64,000 bases of DNA, from the NCBI GenBank assembly GCA_040510815.1, contig JBEVIH010000031.1:43361-107360 (forward strand), written 5' to 3'. Position 1 is the stretch's first letter, and every line of letters starts with the position of its first letter. The DNA comes from VAZQ01 sp040510815. Its GTDB lineage: Bacteria > Pseudomonadota > Alphaproteobacteria > Rhizobiales > Xanthobacteraceae. The notes beneath the pieces are model-generated. The model ran no database searches. It saw nothing but the letters and a program-made list of their open reading frames with translations, and was not told where the DNA came from. A program made the translations under genes and the position numbers. Of this stretch, positions 44,904 to 54,102 are shown piece by piece.

Positions 44904-45101
44904 TCTTCGTCGTCGTCAACTCGACAATGAGCATCCGCACGAAGCATCATCTCCACCAGGATCGCGTCGCCCGACGCAATGCCGTGGTGTAACGCAGTAC
45001 AAATGCCAATTGCAAAGCGAAGCGCGGTTCTATCTGTTCTCGCGCGATCTAGGGGCGTAAGCAGACATCGATCACGCCAGCCGATTTATGAATACACGGC
45101 C

Positions 45102-45767
45102 TTAGGGCGTCGACTCGGGTCTGCCAGCTGATGCGACACGAGCCCCCGGACCGAGCACCACGACAGTCGCGCCAACCTTCACTCGCGAATAGAGATCGAT
45201 CGCATCCTCATTGGTCAACCGGATGCAGCCCGATGAAATCGCCCGCCCGATGTATTCGGGCTGGTTGGTGCCGTGGATGCGATACAGCGTGTCCTTGCCG
45301 CCGGCGTAAAGATAGAGCGCACGCGCACCCATCGGATTGTGCGCGCCGCCCGCGACATAGCTCGGAAGCGGGCCGAGCCGTCGCTTCACATCCGCGGTCG
45401 GCGTCCATCCCGGCCATTCCTCCTTGCGGCCGACCGTGGCCACGCCCGACCAGGTCTGACCATCCTCGCCCACGGTTGCGCCGTAGCGAACCGCCTTGCC
45501 TCCCGGCAGCACGTAGAAAACGTAGCGTCCAGCGGTATCGACGAGGATCGAGCTTGGCGCTTCCTTCCGGTGGTATGGCACGACCTGACGCTGATAGGCG
45601 GGTGAAATCCACGCGTGCTGATAGGGTGGGTTCGCCAATTGCCGCTTATCGCGCGCCGTGAAATTGGCGTCCGACACCGGAACGGACTGCATGCAGCCAC
45701 CAAGCAGCAGTCCGCTTGAAAGAAAAACGACGCCTCGAACGAACAGCATGGTCATCCCCCGCTGCAT
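45102..45767 (-). CDS. YkuD-family L,D-transpeptidase lipoprotein
   Basis: The 221-residue protein has a lipoprotein signal (FVRGVVFLSSGLLLGGCMQ, lipobox LGGC). The YkuD catalytic motif is seen in YRIHGTNQPEYIGRAIS followed by SGCIRLTNEDAIDLY, with His and nucleophilic Cys in the expected order. Such enzymes crosslink peptidoglycan at meso-diaminopimelate or attach lipoproteins. The start at 45767 has an AGGA site; ATGs at 45755 and 45749 are alternatives. It is separated by 390 bases from another transpeptidase-like gene on the same strand, forming a cell-wall cluster. Confidence 0.88.
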   Translation of the reverse strand: MQRGMTMLFVRGVVFLSSGLLLGGCMQSVPVSDANFTARDKRQLANPPYQHAWISPAYQRQVVPYHRKEAPSSILVDTAGRYVFYVLPGGKAVRYGATVGEDGQTWSGVATVGRKEEWPGWTPTADVKRRLGPLPSYVAGGAHNPMGARALYLYAGGKDTLYRIHGTNQPEYIGRAISSGCIRLTNEDAIDLYSRVKVGATVVVLGPGARVASAGRPESTP

Positions 45768-46157
45768 TGTCAGGGTTCCTGCAAGGCAACCATCACCTAA
45801 CAATGAAAAGTGGCTTCCTGGCCGCGCTTTAACCTTCTTTGCCTTTTCTCATTTTTTTTCTGACACCTGTTGTGCAAGCGCCACACCTTTGCGGTAACCC
45901 AAGAATGCCAACTCGGCCGCCAAGCCGAGGCCGTGCACGAATCGGGCCGAGCAGCGGTATCATCTTCATCGACGGCGAACGCGACAGGTGGTCGAACGAC
46001 GGGCTCGTGCACTCCTCGCACAACTGCGAGAGTCAGAGCGATGCCGGGATTGCGTGTCCGAATCGTTTTTGGCTGGAAGCGATGGATTCGTCAGCGGGAC
46101 TTGGGGCTGCCGAGTGCCGCGTGGGTTTCGCGCGCCGGCTCGGCTGACGGGCGCTGA
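45768..46157. other. 390-base intergenic region
   Basis: The spacer between two same-strand transpeptidase genes has a pyrimidine-rich run (near 45835-45862) that is A-rich on the transcribed minus strand. It probably holds the promoter for the YkuD gene. No convincing gene is visible; short frames lack family support. Confidence 0.4.
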
Positions 46158-47303
46158 TTACCGTTGAACGGCGGCATACCCAATGGCGCTTTCGGGCTGA
46201 GAGGCCGCCGTGCGCTCAGGGCCGCTGAAAAGGTCCTTGAGGAACTTTGGCAACCATCCCGCTATCTGCGAACTGGGCGGGGTCGCCAGACGCTCGACGA
46301 CCACGAGGCGGGTGACCTCACCCCTCAAGAAGGCGTTCAGGAAGGCGGGGTAATCGGTGAAGGACACGCATCCGTTCGACTCGCCGCTGGGACCGAGCAG
46401 GTAGGAATGCGCGAGCATCCCGTCGCGACCATACATCTTGCCATCGCCGACCGGATTGAGGCGAATGGCGCGAACGCCGTGAAAAAGGTTCTCGCGCAAG
46501 CTGAGGTCATAGACGTTGGGCGGCGTCGGCCCCTCTCTCCTCACGTTGACATAGCGAGGATCGTCCATGCGGTCGCCAAGGCCGGAATGGGCTTCCAACC
46601 TGCGTCCGTCGGGCATGTAAACCGTACGCGCGGTGATGTCATAGATCGCGGTGCGGCTGTCGGGATCGAGGGACCAGCTCGAGCCCTTCGGCATTTCCAA
46701 GCTGGCCAGCCGTATTTTTTTGGCGGGGGTGGCGGGCGGTGCTGACGCGAGCGACGCAAGCCTGGGCGCGGACCGGCCGACGGCGGGCTGTGCCATCTCA
46801 TGCTGCCCCGGATCCGGCGATGGCGAGCGTGCGATGTTCGGGACGCTGCCCGTGCCCTCCGTCTCCGCGGTCATGGCGGGAGCGCCGGCGGTTTCGTCCG
46901 CCGTGGCCGCAAAGCGCTGGTCGAAGGAATCCGAAGGCTGGTCGAAGGAAAAACGCTCGTCGAAGGACAAACGCCCGTCGAAGGAAAAGCGCTCGTCGAA
47001 GGACATGCGTTGCCGCATGGACTCCGGTGGGTCGGACCGCCTGTCCGTCTCCTCGACCGCCGAGGCGAACGCGACGTCCGTTCCCAGGCTCGCCACGCGC
47101 GCGCCGTCCAATATCTGCGACCCGAGGGGGGTCGGGAGGTCAAGGCGCTTCGGATGGATCGTTCCGAAAACCGACGGGCGTGGAGACTCGGCCCGCAGCT
47201 CGGCATCGGCCGAGCCGATCTCGTGCCGCCCCTCGGATGGGAGTGCAAGCCCGAAGACAAACCCGGCAATGAGCGCCGCGATCCCTGCGGGGATCAAGCG
47301 CAT
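46158..47303 (-). CDS. Membrane-anchored Tlde1/DUF2778-type L,D-transpeptidase-like protein
   Basis: The 381-residue protein starts with an N-terminal membrane anchor (IPAGIAALIAGFVFGLAL). A long low-complexity middle contains SFDERF/SFDGRL repeats encoded by an 18-bp tandem array. The C-terminal domain (about 210-350) resembles DUF2778/Tlde1: YDITARTVYMPDGRRLEAHS, the catalytic-type His in HSGLG and the Cys in SNGCVSFTDY, then NAFLRGEVTRLVVVE. Tlde1 domains are peptidoglycan L,D-transpeptidases, first seen as type VI effectors; in Rhizobiales such anchored versions are common housekeeping-like proteins. The start is uncertain: ATG 47303 is taken; a TTG upstream behind a GGGGG stretch is possible. 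Confidence 0.78.
   Translation of the reverse strand: MRLIPAGIAALIAGFVFGLALPSEGRHEIGSADAELRAESPRPSVFGTIHPKRLDLPTPLGSQILDGARVASLGTDVAFASAVEETDRRSDPPESMRQRMSFDERFSFDGRLSFDERFSFDQPSDSFDQRFAATADETAGAPAMTAETEGTGSVPNIARSPSPDPGQHEMAQPAVGRSAPRLASLASAPPATPAKKIRLASLEMPKGSSWSLDPDSRTAIYDITARTVYMPDGRRLEAHSGLGDRMDDPRYVNVRREGPTPPNVYDLSLRENLFHGVRAIRLNPVGDGKMYGRDGMLAHSYLLGPSGESNGCVSFTDYPAFLNAFLRGEVTRLVVVERLATPPSSQIAGWLPKFLKDLFSGPERTAASQPESAIGYAAVQR
46941..47012. repeat. 18-bp tandem repeat, four copies, inside the Tlde1-type gene
   Basis: Four 18-base units (starting 46941, 46959, 46977, 46995) begin GTCGAAGGA and alternate in detail. Each codes on the minus strand for one hexapeptide of SFDERF/SFDGRL type. 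Copy number may vary between strains without breaking the frame. Confidence 0.85.
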
Positions 47304-47507
47304 CCCGACGTTAACCAAGATTCCCCCGTCCCTACCTAGCGCGGTTCCCTCGTGCAGGCGGGCAGCCGGCACCCCGCGTCCCCAAGTTCCAGCCGAACAG
47401 AACAGAGCATTGCGGCAAAGAATCGTCCGAGGGCAGTCCTTCTCACGGCAGGAGAAGGCGGAGTGTCGGCGCGCGGATCGGGAGTGGTCCGAGTGAATCA
47501 GGCCGCT

Positions 47508-47903
47508 CTAGAATGGACGATTACCACTGTACCCCGGATACGTTCCATTACCCCGTGGGGCAGCAACCTTCCGGGGCTTGGGCGTTCTCGCCTCGACAGC
47601 CTGCTCTGCCTGTCCGGAAGTCTCTGCCGCCGCCGGTTCGCCGGCCGGCGCGGACAGTCGCGCTGCCGGGCGCTGTGGCCCGCTGCGCAGAAATTCCCAT
47701 GAGGTAGTGGGCTCTGCCCGCCGCCCGTCAGTATGAGCCGCGAACGTTGCGGACGGCAGCTTGGAGGCGGTGGATTCGGAATCTTTGACTATTGGCTGCA
47801 AAAGCCAATGGAACCCAACGGCAAGCACGAGATACACACCAAGGCAGCTGGCAAGGACGACAACCCAGGTCCGATCCCGATGTTTTGAACTGCGGATACG
47901 CAC
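47508..47903 (-). CDS. Small single-pass membrane protein, Pro/Ala-rich tail
   Basis: The 131-residue protein has one membrane helix (TWVVVLASCLGVYLVLAVGF) after a basic N-terminus and a Pro/Ala-rich, probably periplasmic tail. The start is GTG 47903 behind a GGGGGAG site. It is not recognised as a named family. It follows the same strand as the Tlde1-type gene 200 bases further on and may belong to the cell-envelope cluster. Confidence 0.6.
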   Translation of the reverse strand: MRIRSSKHRDRTWVVVLASCLGVYLVLAVGFHWLLQPIVKDSESTASKLPSATFAAHTDGRRAEPTTSWEFLRSGPQRPAARLSAPAGEPAAAETSGQAEQAVEARTPKPRKVAAPRGNGTYPGYSGNRPF

Positions 47904-48317
47904 GGCGACGCTCCCCCGGTTGTGCGAGGACTACTCGTTGTTTGTCGCTGCGGCCGGTCTTGCGGTTCAAATTGTGATTGGATCGGTAGCATCATGCGGC
48001 ATCGCAGGCGACGCCGATCTCAGCCGCAAGGCGCAGCGCAACTGTTGCGCTCGCGCGAACGAGATCCTGGCCGCCGGCAGCTCGATGGTGGGACAGTTGT
48101 TGCAGGCGACCGGCGCGGCGCTTGCCCGCCTCCGGTACCGCATGATCGACATGTCGGTCGAGCCGAGCGGTAGTCGATTGCGACTGCCCCCACATCTCCG
48201 CTGGATTGGCGCATTCGAACCCCAGTGACGTCGAAATAGGTTGGGAGAGATCCGGCGAGCCGCTGCAATTCGGCGTGATCGGTGTGGCGTGTCGATTGCG
48301 CAGAAGGAGGGTGTCAG
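47904..48317. other. 414-base divergent intergenic region
   Basis: The spacer separates two divergent small membrane-protein genes. A frame crosses it on the plus strand (ending at 48228) but has no start with a ribosome site and no recognisable domain. It should contain promoters for both flanks; an AAGGAGG site is at its right end. Confidence 0.4.
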
Positions 48318-49187
48318 ATGCCAAAACGAATGACGGTATTCGCTTCGGCTACGCTTGCCGTTCTCGTATGCGCTTTGGTCTTGTCGGTGCACTCGAGCTC
48401 CGGCCAAGCCGCCACCGACAATTGCCTTGCCAAGCCGAACGCGGCGCCGCCGCAGGGCAGCCATTGGTTTTACCGCGTCGATAAAGTCGGCAACCGTCGC
48501 TGCTGGTATCTGGGGGCGAAGGACGCGAAGCCGCGCCAGGCCTGGTCACCGAAGCCGCAGCCCGCCCTCAACCCGCAGCCCAAGCCAGCACCGCAGCTTA
48601 TGGCAACCGCAAGCGCCGCGACACCTGCGCAACTTGTCGCCCGCGCGGCCGATGCGAGCGCGACCTCATCGGCGCTCCCGACATCGGCCAATGCCGTGGA
48701 CGGCGAGTCGGCGTCGGCGATCGACGGCGCCGGTGAGCATGCCGGCATGCATCCGGAGGACGACATGCCGTTGACTGTCCTCACCGCTGCCGATCTCGAC
48801 GCAGCCGAGGCGCTGCCCGGATGGATCCCCAAGTCGGAGCCCAGGCTTGTTTATGTTGCTGCCGCGCTGGCACTCCTGATGATCGTGCGCAAGGTTTTCA
48901 GACTGTTCGCCATCCGACGACTTCGCCGCCGTCGCCTGATGCTTCGCGAGCAATGGAATCAGGAGCGGGCGACGCGCGCGCGCGAACCGATCCCGCAGGC
49001 ATTCGCCGGCGCCGTCGCGGCAACCCGCCCGGCGCGCTCTCACCGCAACTCGGTTGCGATACCGCGCACCGCCGAGATCCCACGCCCACCGGCCGATGAC
49101 CGTGATTCCGATCACGGCTTCCAATCGCTCGAAGCTAAGGAAAGCTTGCAGCACCTCTTGTATGGTGGGCAGCGCGTGGCGGCATGA
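48318..49187 (+). CDS. Hypothetical membrane protein with signal peptide and one further helix
   Basis: The 289-residue protein has a signal peptide (TVFASATLAVLVCALVLSV) and a small periplasmic motif GSHWFYRVDKVGNRRCWYLG of a type often seen in Rhizobiales proteins. A Pro/Ala-rich linker is followed by a membrane helix (LVYVAAALALLMIVRKVF) and a basic C-terminal tail. It follows a clear AAGGAGG site. No enzymatic motif is seen, and I do not recognise a function. Confidence 0.65.
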   Translation: MPKRMTVFASATLAVLVCALVLSVHSSSGQAATDNCLAKPNAAPPQGSHWFYRVDKVGNRRCWYLGAKDAKPRQAWSPKPQPALNPQPKPAPQLMATASAATPAQLVARAADASATSSALPTSANAVDGESASAIDGAGEHAGMHPEDDMPLTVLTAADLDAAEALPGWIPKSEPRLVYVAAALALLMIVRKVFRLFAIRRLRRRRLMLREQWNQERATRAREPIPQAFAGAVAATRPARSHRNSVAIPRTAEIPRPPADDRDSDHGFQSLEAKESLQHLLYGGQRVAA

Positions 49188-49227
49188 GCCTGCGCGCTGG
49201 GCGGCCAGCGTGTGCTGGTAGGCAAAT

Positions 49228-51573
49228 CTAGGGAGTGGTCGCCTTGGTGACCTGCGCACCGGCGCTCGCAATCGCCTGCCACACGCGATACGGCGTGCAC
49301 GGCGTGTCGATGTGCCTGATGCCGAGCACCGACAGCGCATCGACGATGGCGTTGACGCCGGCCGACAGCGAGCCGACCGTGCCGGCTTCGCCGGCGCCCT
49401 TCACGCCGAGCGGATTGGACGGCGTCGGCACCGGATTGTCCTCGATCACCACGGCGCAGAAGTTGTCCGCCCGCGGCATGGCGTAATCCATGAACGAGCC
49501 GCTGAGCACCTGGCCGGCCTCGTCATAGGATTTGTCCTCCATCAGCACCTGGCCCATGCCCTGGGCGATGCCGCCCATGATCTGGCCCTTGACCAGCATC
49601 GGGTTGATCACGGTGCCGACGTCGTCCACCACCCAATAGCCGACCATCTGCGTGCTGCCGGTCTGCGGATCGATCTCGACCTCGCAGACGTGGCAGCCAT
49701 TGGGAAAATTGCCGCTGAGGGCGCGATAGGTGGCGGTCTCGTAGAGGCCGGGCTCCATGCCGGCCGGCAGCTTCTCCAACTGGAACGCGGCCTTCGCCAG
49801 CTCGTGGATAGTCACGGCGCGGTCGGTGCCGGCGATGGTGAAGCGACCGTCGGTGAACTCGATGTCGCCCTCGGCGGCTTCCAGGATGTGCGCGGCAAGC
49901 TTGCGGCCCTTGGCGATGATCTTGTCGCTGACCATGACAAGAGCGCCGCCGCTCATGGTGGTCGAGCGCGAGCCGCCGGTGCCCATGCCGAAGGCCACCG
50001 CGTCGGTGTCGCCCTGGATGATTTTCACCCGTTGCGGATCGACCCCCAGCCGGTCCACCAGGATCTGCGTCTGCACGGTGGCATGACCTTGGCCGTGCGA
50101 GATCGAGCCGGTCACCAGCGTCAGCCCGCCGAGCGGATCGAAGCGGACCTCGGCGGTCTCGTAGGTGGGATCGGCAGCCTGCTCGATGGTGTTGGAGATG
50201 CCGATGCCGCGCAGCATGCCGCGCCTCGCCGCCTCCGCCCGCCGCCGCGCAAAGCCGGCCCAGTCCGCCAGCGTCATGGTGCGATCGAGGTTCTCCTCGA
50301 ACCGCCCGCTGTCGTAGGTGAACGTGAGCGGCGTCTTGTAGGGCATCGCCTGCGGCGGGATGGTGTTGCGGCGGCGCAGCTCCGCCGGGTCGACGTCCAT
50401 CCGGTCGGCGGCGATGTCGATCAGCCGCTCGATCATGTAGGAGGCTTCCGGCCTGCCGGCCCCGCGATAAGGCGAGGTGCAATGGGTGTTGGTCAGCATG
50501 CCGGACACTTCCACATGCAGCGCCGGCGTCGTGTAGGTGCCGACCACCGTGCCGATATTGATGACCGGAGGCATGGCGCCGCGGAACGACACGAAGGCGC
50601 CGAGATTGCCGAAGCTGCGGATTTTCACGGCCAGGAACCTGCCGTCAGGGTCGAGCGCAAGCGCGGCATCGACGATATTGTCGCGCGCGTCGTCATCGCT
50701 GATGTGCGCTTCGTTGCGGGTCTGCGCCCATTTTACCGGCCGGCCGACGCGGCGCGCCGCCCATAACATCAAAACGATCTCCGGATAGACCGAGCCGCGC
50801 AGGCCGTAAGAGCCGCCGATATCGCCGGTGATCAGCCGCAGCTCGGCCTCGGGGATCTTGAGCGTGGTGCGGGCGATGTCGTTGCGGAACAGCCAGGGCC
50901 GCTGGAAGCCGCAATGCAGGGTGTAGCGGCCGGTGCCGGCATCATAGACCCCGGTGACGCCGCGCAGCTCGATCGGATTGGCGGTCACCCGGTTGATGAC
51001 CAGGCGCTGCTCGACGACGTGCGCCGCGGCGGCGAAGGCGGCATCCACCTTGGCCTTGTCGCCGGCCTGGTAGACATAGGCCTCGTTGTTCGAGCATTCG
51101 TCGTAGAGCTGCGGCGCGTCCGGTGCGAAGGCGTCGCGCGCCGATACGACAGCAGGCCGCGGAGCATAGTCGACGACAACACACTCGGCGGCATCGAGCG
51201 CCTGGTCGAGCGTATCGGCGACCGCCAGCGCGACCGGGTAACCCACATGCATCACGCGGTCGAGCGCAAGCGCCGGCCGCGGCGGCAGGAACATCGGGCC
51301 GCCACCGCGCGTCTTGTAGGGCGCCATCGACGGCAGCGAGCCGAGGCCGTCGGCGCGATAATCCTCCCCGGTGAGCACGGCATAGACGCCCGGCATCTGC
51401 AGCGCCGCGCGCGTCTCGATGCCGGTGATGCCGGCATGGGCATGCGGCGAGCGCACGATCGCCGCATTCAGCTGATCGGCGAGCTTGAGATCGTCGAAAA
51501 AGCGGCCCTGCCCCCGCAGCAGGCGCGGGTCCTCGCGCCGCAACACCGATTGTCCGATGGCAAATTCACCCAT
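49228..51573 (-). CDS. Xanthine-dehydrogenase-family molybdopterin subunit, CoxL form II type
   Basis: The 781-residue protein is the large, molybdenum-cofactor-binding subunit of the xanthine oxidase family. Landmarks are RFFDDLKLADQLNAAIVRSP, GGSYGLRG, the active-site loop SPYRGAGRPEA and the C-terminal GVKGAGEAGT with the base Glu. Form I CO dehydrogenase has AYRCSFR here, so this form II sequence is not a proven CO oxidiser; it probably hydroxylates an aldehyde or heterocycle. The electron-transfer partners (small [2Fe-2S] and medium FAD subunits) are not adjacent, so it is an orphan in this window or uses partners elsewhere. It is divergent from the Liv-type transporter. Confidence 0.9.
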   Translation of the reverse strand: MGEFAIGQSVLRREDPRLLRGQGRFFDDLKLADQLNAAIVRSPHAHAGITGIETRAALQMPGVYAVLTGEDYRADGLGSLPSMAPYKTRGGGPMFLPPRPALALDRVMHVGYPVALAVADTLDQALDAAECVVVDYAPRPAVVSARDAFAPDAPQLYDECSNNEAYVYQAGDKAKVDAAFAAAAHVVEQRLVINRVTANPIELRGVTGVYDAGTGRYTLHCGFQRPWLFRNDIARTTLKIPEAELRLITGDIGGSYGLRGSVYPEIVLMLWAARRVGRPVKWAQTRNEAHISDDDARDNIVDAALALDPDGRFLAVKIRSFGNLGAFVSFRGAMPPVINIGTVVGTYTTPALHVEVSGMLTNTHCTSPYRGAGRPEASYMIERLIDIAADRMDVDPAELRRRNTIPPQAMPYKTPLTFTYDSGRFEENLDRTMTLADWAGFARRRAEAARRGMLRGIGISNTIEQAADPTYETAEVRFDPLGGLTLVTGSISHGQGHATVQTQILVDRLGVDPQRVKIIQGDTDAVAFGMGTGGSRSTTMSGGALVMVSDKIIAKGRKLAAHILEAAEGDIEFTDGRFTIAGTDRAVTIHELAKAAFQLEKLPAGMEPGLYETATYRALSGNFPNGCHVCEVEIDPQTGSTQMVGYWVVDDVGTVINPMLVKGQIMGGIAQGMGQVLMEDKSYDEAGQVLSGSFMDYAMPRADNFCAVVIEDNPVPTPSNPLGVKGAGEAGTVGSLSAGVNAIVDALSVLGIRHIDTPCTPYRVWQAIASAGAQVTKATTP

Positions 51574-51947
51574 GATCTTTCCGAGCCCCGCCGTAGTCGA
51601 GACGCCTGCCGTCGTCGCATGAAAGCGGCATCTTACGACGTCTTCCTATGTGCTTGGTATCGGGCCTTGAATGCGCGGCGACAGGTAACCGACGTTTGGA
51701 CAACCCTGAATATGCTCTTCGCCAATCGCACCCCCGCAGTCCGGGAGGAGGAGCCACCGCATCCGCTGCCCAACCGACGGTCGGCTCGACATCGCAAGAG
51801 CTCGTCCGCCATGCGCTCAACGTCACGGCTATGCGCGGAAAGGCAGCATTGATCGGCCTTGCAGCGCCACCTAGTATTGCAGTCAAACTCGGTCTTGGCG
51901 GCAGTTCGCCGCGACTAATCGAGAATAGCAACGAGGGAGGACGTCTG
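51574..51947. other. 374-base divergent promoter region
   Basis: The spacer separates the CoxL-type gene (minus) and the Liv binding-protein gene (plus). It should hold both promoters. A GAGGGAGG ribosome site for the plus gene is at 51933-51940. No gene or repeat is seen. Confidence 0.45.
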
Positions 51948-53147
51948 ATGATACGGATGTGGAGCGCATTCGCTGTCGGCGCGGCGATCTTGGCCAGCGT
52001 CGATCCATCGGCGGCAAAGCAGAACTCATGCGACGGCCCGATCGTGCTCGGGACGACGATCTCCGTCACCGGCATCAACTCGTCGCTGGCCGGCCGCTGG
52101 GACAGAATGACGGAAGCATTCGAAAAAGAATTCAACAAGAGCGGCGGCGTGTTTGTCAGCTCCTGCAACAAGAAGCTGCCGATCAAGTTTGTCTATTATG
52201 ACGATCAGAGCATCGCTGCGACCGCGGTGAGCCTCTATGAGAAGATGGCGACCGTCGACAATGTCGACCTGTTCCTCGGGCCGGACTGGTCGACCCATGG
52301 GTTCCCGGTTTCGGCTGTCTTCGAGAAGTACAAAATCCCGAGCGTGATGTCGAACGTCGCCACGCCGAAGGTGTATCAGAGCGGCTTCAAATACATCGCC
52401 GGCATTGCGCTCGACGCCAGGACTTGGTCGAAGAACTATTTCGAAATGCTCGCCGGCATGAATCCAAAGCCGAAATCGGTCTTCTGGATCGTGCAGGACA
52501 ACCTGGTGACCAAGGCAGTTCACGAGAGCGGCATCCCGTTGGCCGACAAGGTCGGGGTGAAGACCGTCGGCACCGAGCACTTCGCCGGCACCACCAAGAA
52601 CTTCTCCGGGGCCATTCTGAAGGTCAAGGCTGCGCAACCGGACGTCATCTACATATCGGCGTTCGATGCGGTCTCGGTGCCCCTGATCCAGCAGATGCGT
52701 CAGCTGCAGGTCAAGGCGATGGATGTGCACCACATCATGGCGAACGGCTCGATGGCGCGTCAGGCCGACCTCGAGGGCGTTTCCGGTGAGATCTATTGGC
52801 ACGAGGGCTTGGGTGGAAACTATACCGACTTCGCCCGCGCGGTCCTCGCGCAGGCTGACATCAAGGTCTTCGATTATCTTTGGACGATCGGCCGCATCGA
52901 CGCCTATCTCGTGATGCTGCAGGCGATCGAACGGGCTGGCGCCGTCGACCGCGAGAAGGTCACCGCCGAGTTGCGCAAGCCCGGCGCGTCGTGGAAGCAC
53001 GTCGGCGGCGAGTTCCAGTTCGATGAGGGTGGCTTGTCGCAGATCGTCTCGTATACCCACCAGATGCAGAAAGGTGAGCCGGTCGTGGTGTGGCCCGCCG
53101 CTCAGGCGAACGGCAAGATGATGTGGCCGGCGCCGTCCTGGCGCTGA
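51948..53147 (+). CDS. Branched-chain-amino-acid-type ABC substrate-binding protein (LivK-like)
   Basis: The 399-residue periplasmic protein has a signal peptide (SAFAVGAAILASVDPSAA) and the Liv-type fold: IVLGTTISVTGINSSLAGRW, FNKSGGVFVSSCNKKLPIKF, DNVDLFLGPDWSTHGFPVSA and IDAYLVMLQAIERAG. The Liv family takes up amino acids but also aromatic acids and amides. GAGGGAGG precedes ATG 51948 at spacing of seven. It is followed by LivH, LivM-LivG and LivF genes. The ligand may be other than an amino acid. Confidence 0.9.
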   Translation: MIRMWSAFAVGAAILASVDPSAAKQNSCDGPIVLGTTISVTGINSSLAGRWDRMTEAFEKEFNKSGGVFVSSCNKKLPIKFVYYDDQSIAATAVSLYEKMATVDNVDLFLGPDWSTHGFPVSAVFEKYKIPSVMSNVATPKVYQSGFKYIAGIALDARTWSKNYFEMLAGMNPKPKSVFWIVQDNLVTKAVHESGIPLADKVGVKTVGTEHFAGTTKNFSGAILKVKAAQPDVIYISAFDAVSVPLIQQMRQLQVKAMDVHHIMANGSMARQADLEGVSGEIYWHEGLGGNYTDFARAVLAQADIKVFDYLWTIGRIDAYLVMLQAIERAGAVDREKVTAELRKPGASWKHVGGEFQFDEGGLSQIVSYTHQMQKGEPVVVWPAAQANGKMMWPAPSWR

Positions 53148-53226
53148 GCGTTCCGGCCTGGTCAGGTGCTGCGCCAAGTAAGGCGCCAAGCGCGGCGCGG
53201 CACCTGACGGCAGGATCGGCCACGGC

Positions 53227-54102
53227 ATGACGGCGATCATCATCCAGTTGCTGATCGGTGGCGTCCTGTTGGGCGGGCTCTACGCGCTGATCGCCTTTGG
53301 ACTGTCGCTGATCTACGGCGTCGCGCGCGTCCTCAATTTTGCGCACGGGACCCTGCTGGCGATCGCCGGCATCGCCGCCAGCGTGATGTCCGCCGCGTGG
53401 GGGCTGAACCCGCTGCTGATCGCGGCAATCCTGCTTCCGGTGTTTTTCGCCTTCGGCTGGCTCATGTATGTCGTTTTGCTCGAGCCGCTGAAGGCGCGCA
53501 GTCCGATGCAGACGGTGGTCGGAACCGTCCTGGTCACGGTCGGTCTGCTCCTGATCCTCAGCGACCTTGCGGCTCAGTTTGCCGGTCCGACCAACCGCAA
53601 CATCAGGCTCGACCTTGACGTGTTCGCGTTCGGCGGCATCATCGTTTCGACCACGGAGCTTTACATCCTGCTCGGCATCGTCGGCTTGACGCTGGCGCTG
53701 CATGTCATCCTGACACGGACCTGGTTTGGCCGCGCGGTGCGCGCGGTAACGCAGGACAGCGTCGGCGCTCGCATTTGTGGCGTACGCGCCGGCGCGATTC
53801 ACGCCGCAACCGTCGCGTTCGGCTCGGCGATCGTGGCGATCGCCGGGGTGCTCTACACGCTGAACTTCCCGGTCAATCCCTATGTCGGGTTCGAGCTGAC
53901 CGTGAAGGCGTTCACGATCATCATCCTGGGCGGGATCGGCAGCCTGCCGGGCGCCTTGCTCGCCGGCATCTTTCTCGGCGTGGCCGAGGCGCTCACCGGC
54001 TTCTTCTGGAGCTCGGATTGGGCGCCGGGACTGAGCATCATGCTATTGCTGGCAATCCTGATCTTGTTCCCGCAGGGCTTTCTGTCGCGGAGCGCGACAT
54101 GA
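53227..54102 (+). CDS. livH: Branched-chain ABC permease (LivH-like)
   Basis: The 291-residue protein shows eight hydrophobic helices and the LivH pattern: GGLYALIAFGLSLIYGVARV, LNFAHGTLLAIAG, VTQDSVGARICGVRAG and FTIIILGGIGSLPGALLAGI. It forms the membrane channel with LivM. The stop overlaps the start of the LivM-LivG gene (ATGA). Confidence 0.92.
   Translation: MTAIIIQLLIGGVLLGGLYALIAFGLSLIYGVARVLNFAHGTLLAIAGIAASVMSAAWGLNPLLIAAILLPVFFAFGWLMYVVLLEPLKARSPMQTVVGTVLVTVGLLLILSDLAAQFAGPTNRNIRLDLDVFAFGGIIVSTTELYILLGIVGLTLALHVILTRTWFGRAVRAVTQDSVGARICGVRAGAIHAATVAFGSAIVAIAGVLYTLNFPVNPYVGFELTVKAFTIIILGGIGSLPGALLAGIFLGVAEALTGFFWSSDWAPGLSIMLLLAILILFPQGFLSRSAT

Noticed and set aside
45768..46157. Small genes in the spacer
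   Set aside because: Frames of about 100 codons have no ribosome site or recognisable domain.
46941..47012. CRISPR-like array
   Set aside because: The 18-bp units are contiguous without spacers and code for a peptide repeat.
47761..48228. A 155-codon frame crossing the divergent spacer
   Set aside because: It overlaps the small membrane-protein gene antisense, and has no ribosome site and no recognisable domain.
49312..50766. A 484-codon plus-strand frame
   Set aside because: It is antisense to the CoxL-type gene; no motif and His/Arg-rich shadow composition.
49228..51573. True aerobic CO dehydrogenase
   Set aside because: The active-site loop is YRGAGR (form II), not AYRCSFR, and the partner subunits are absent.
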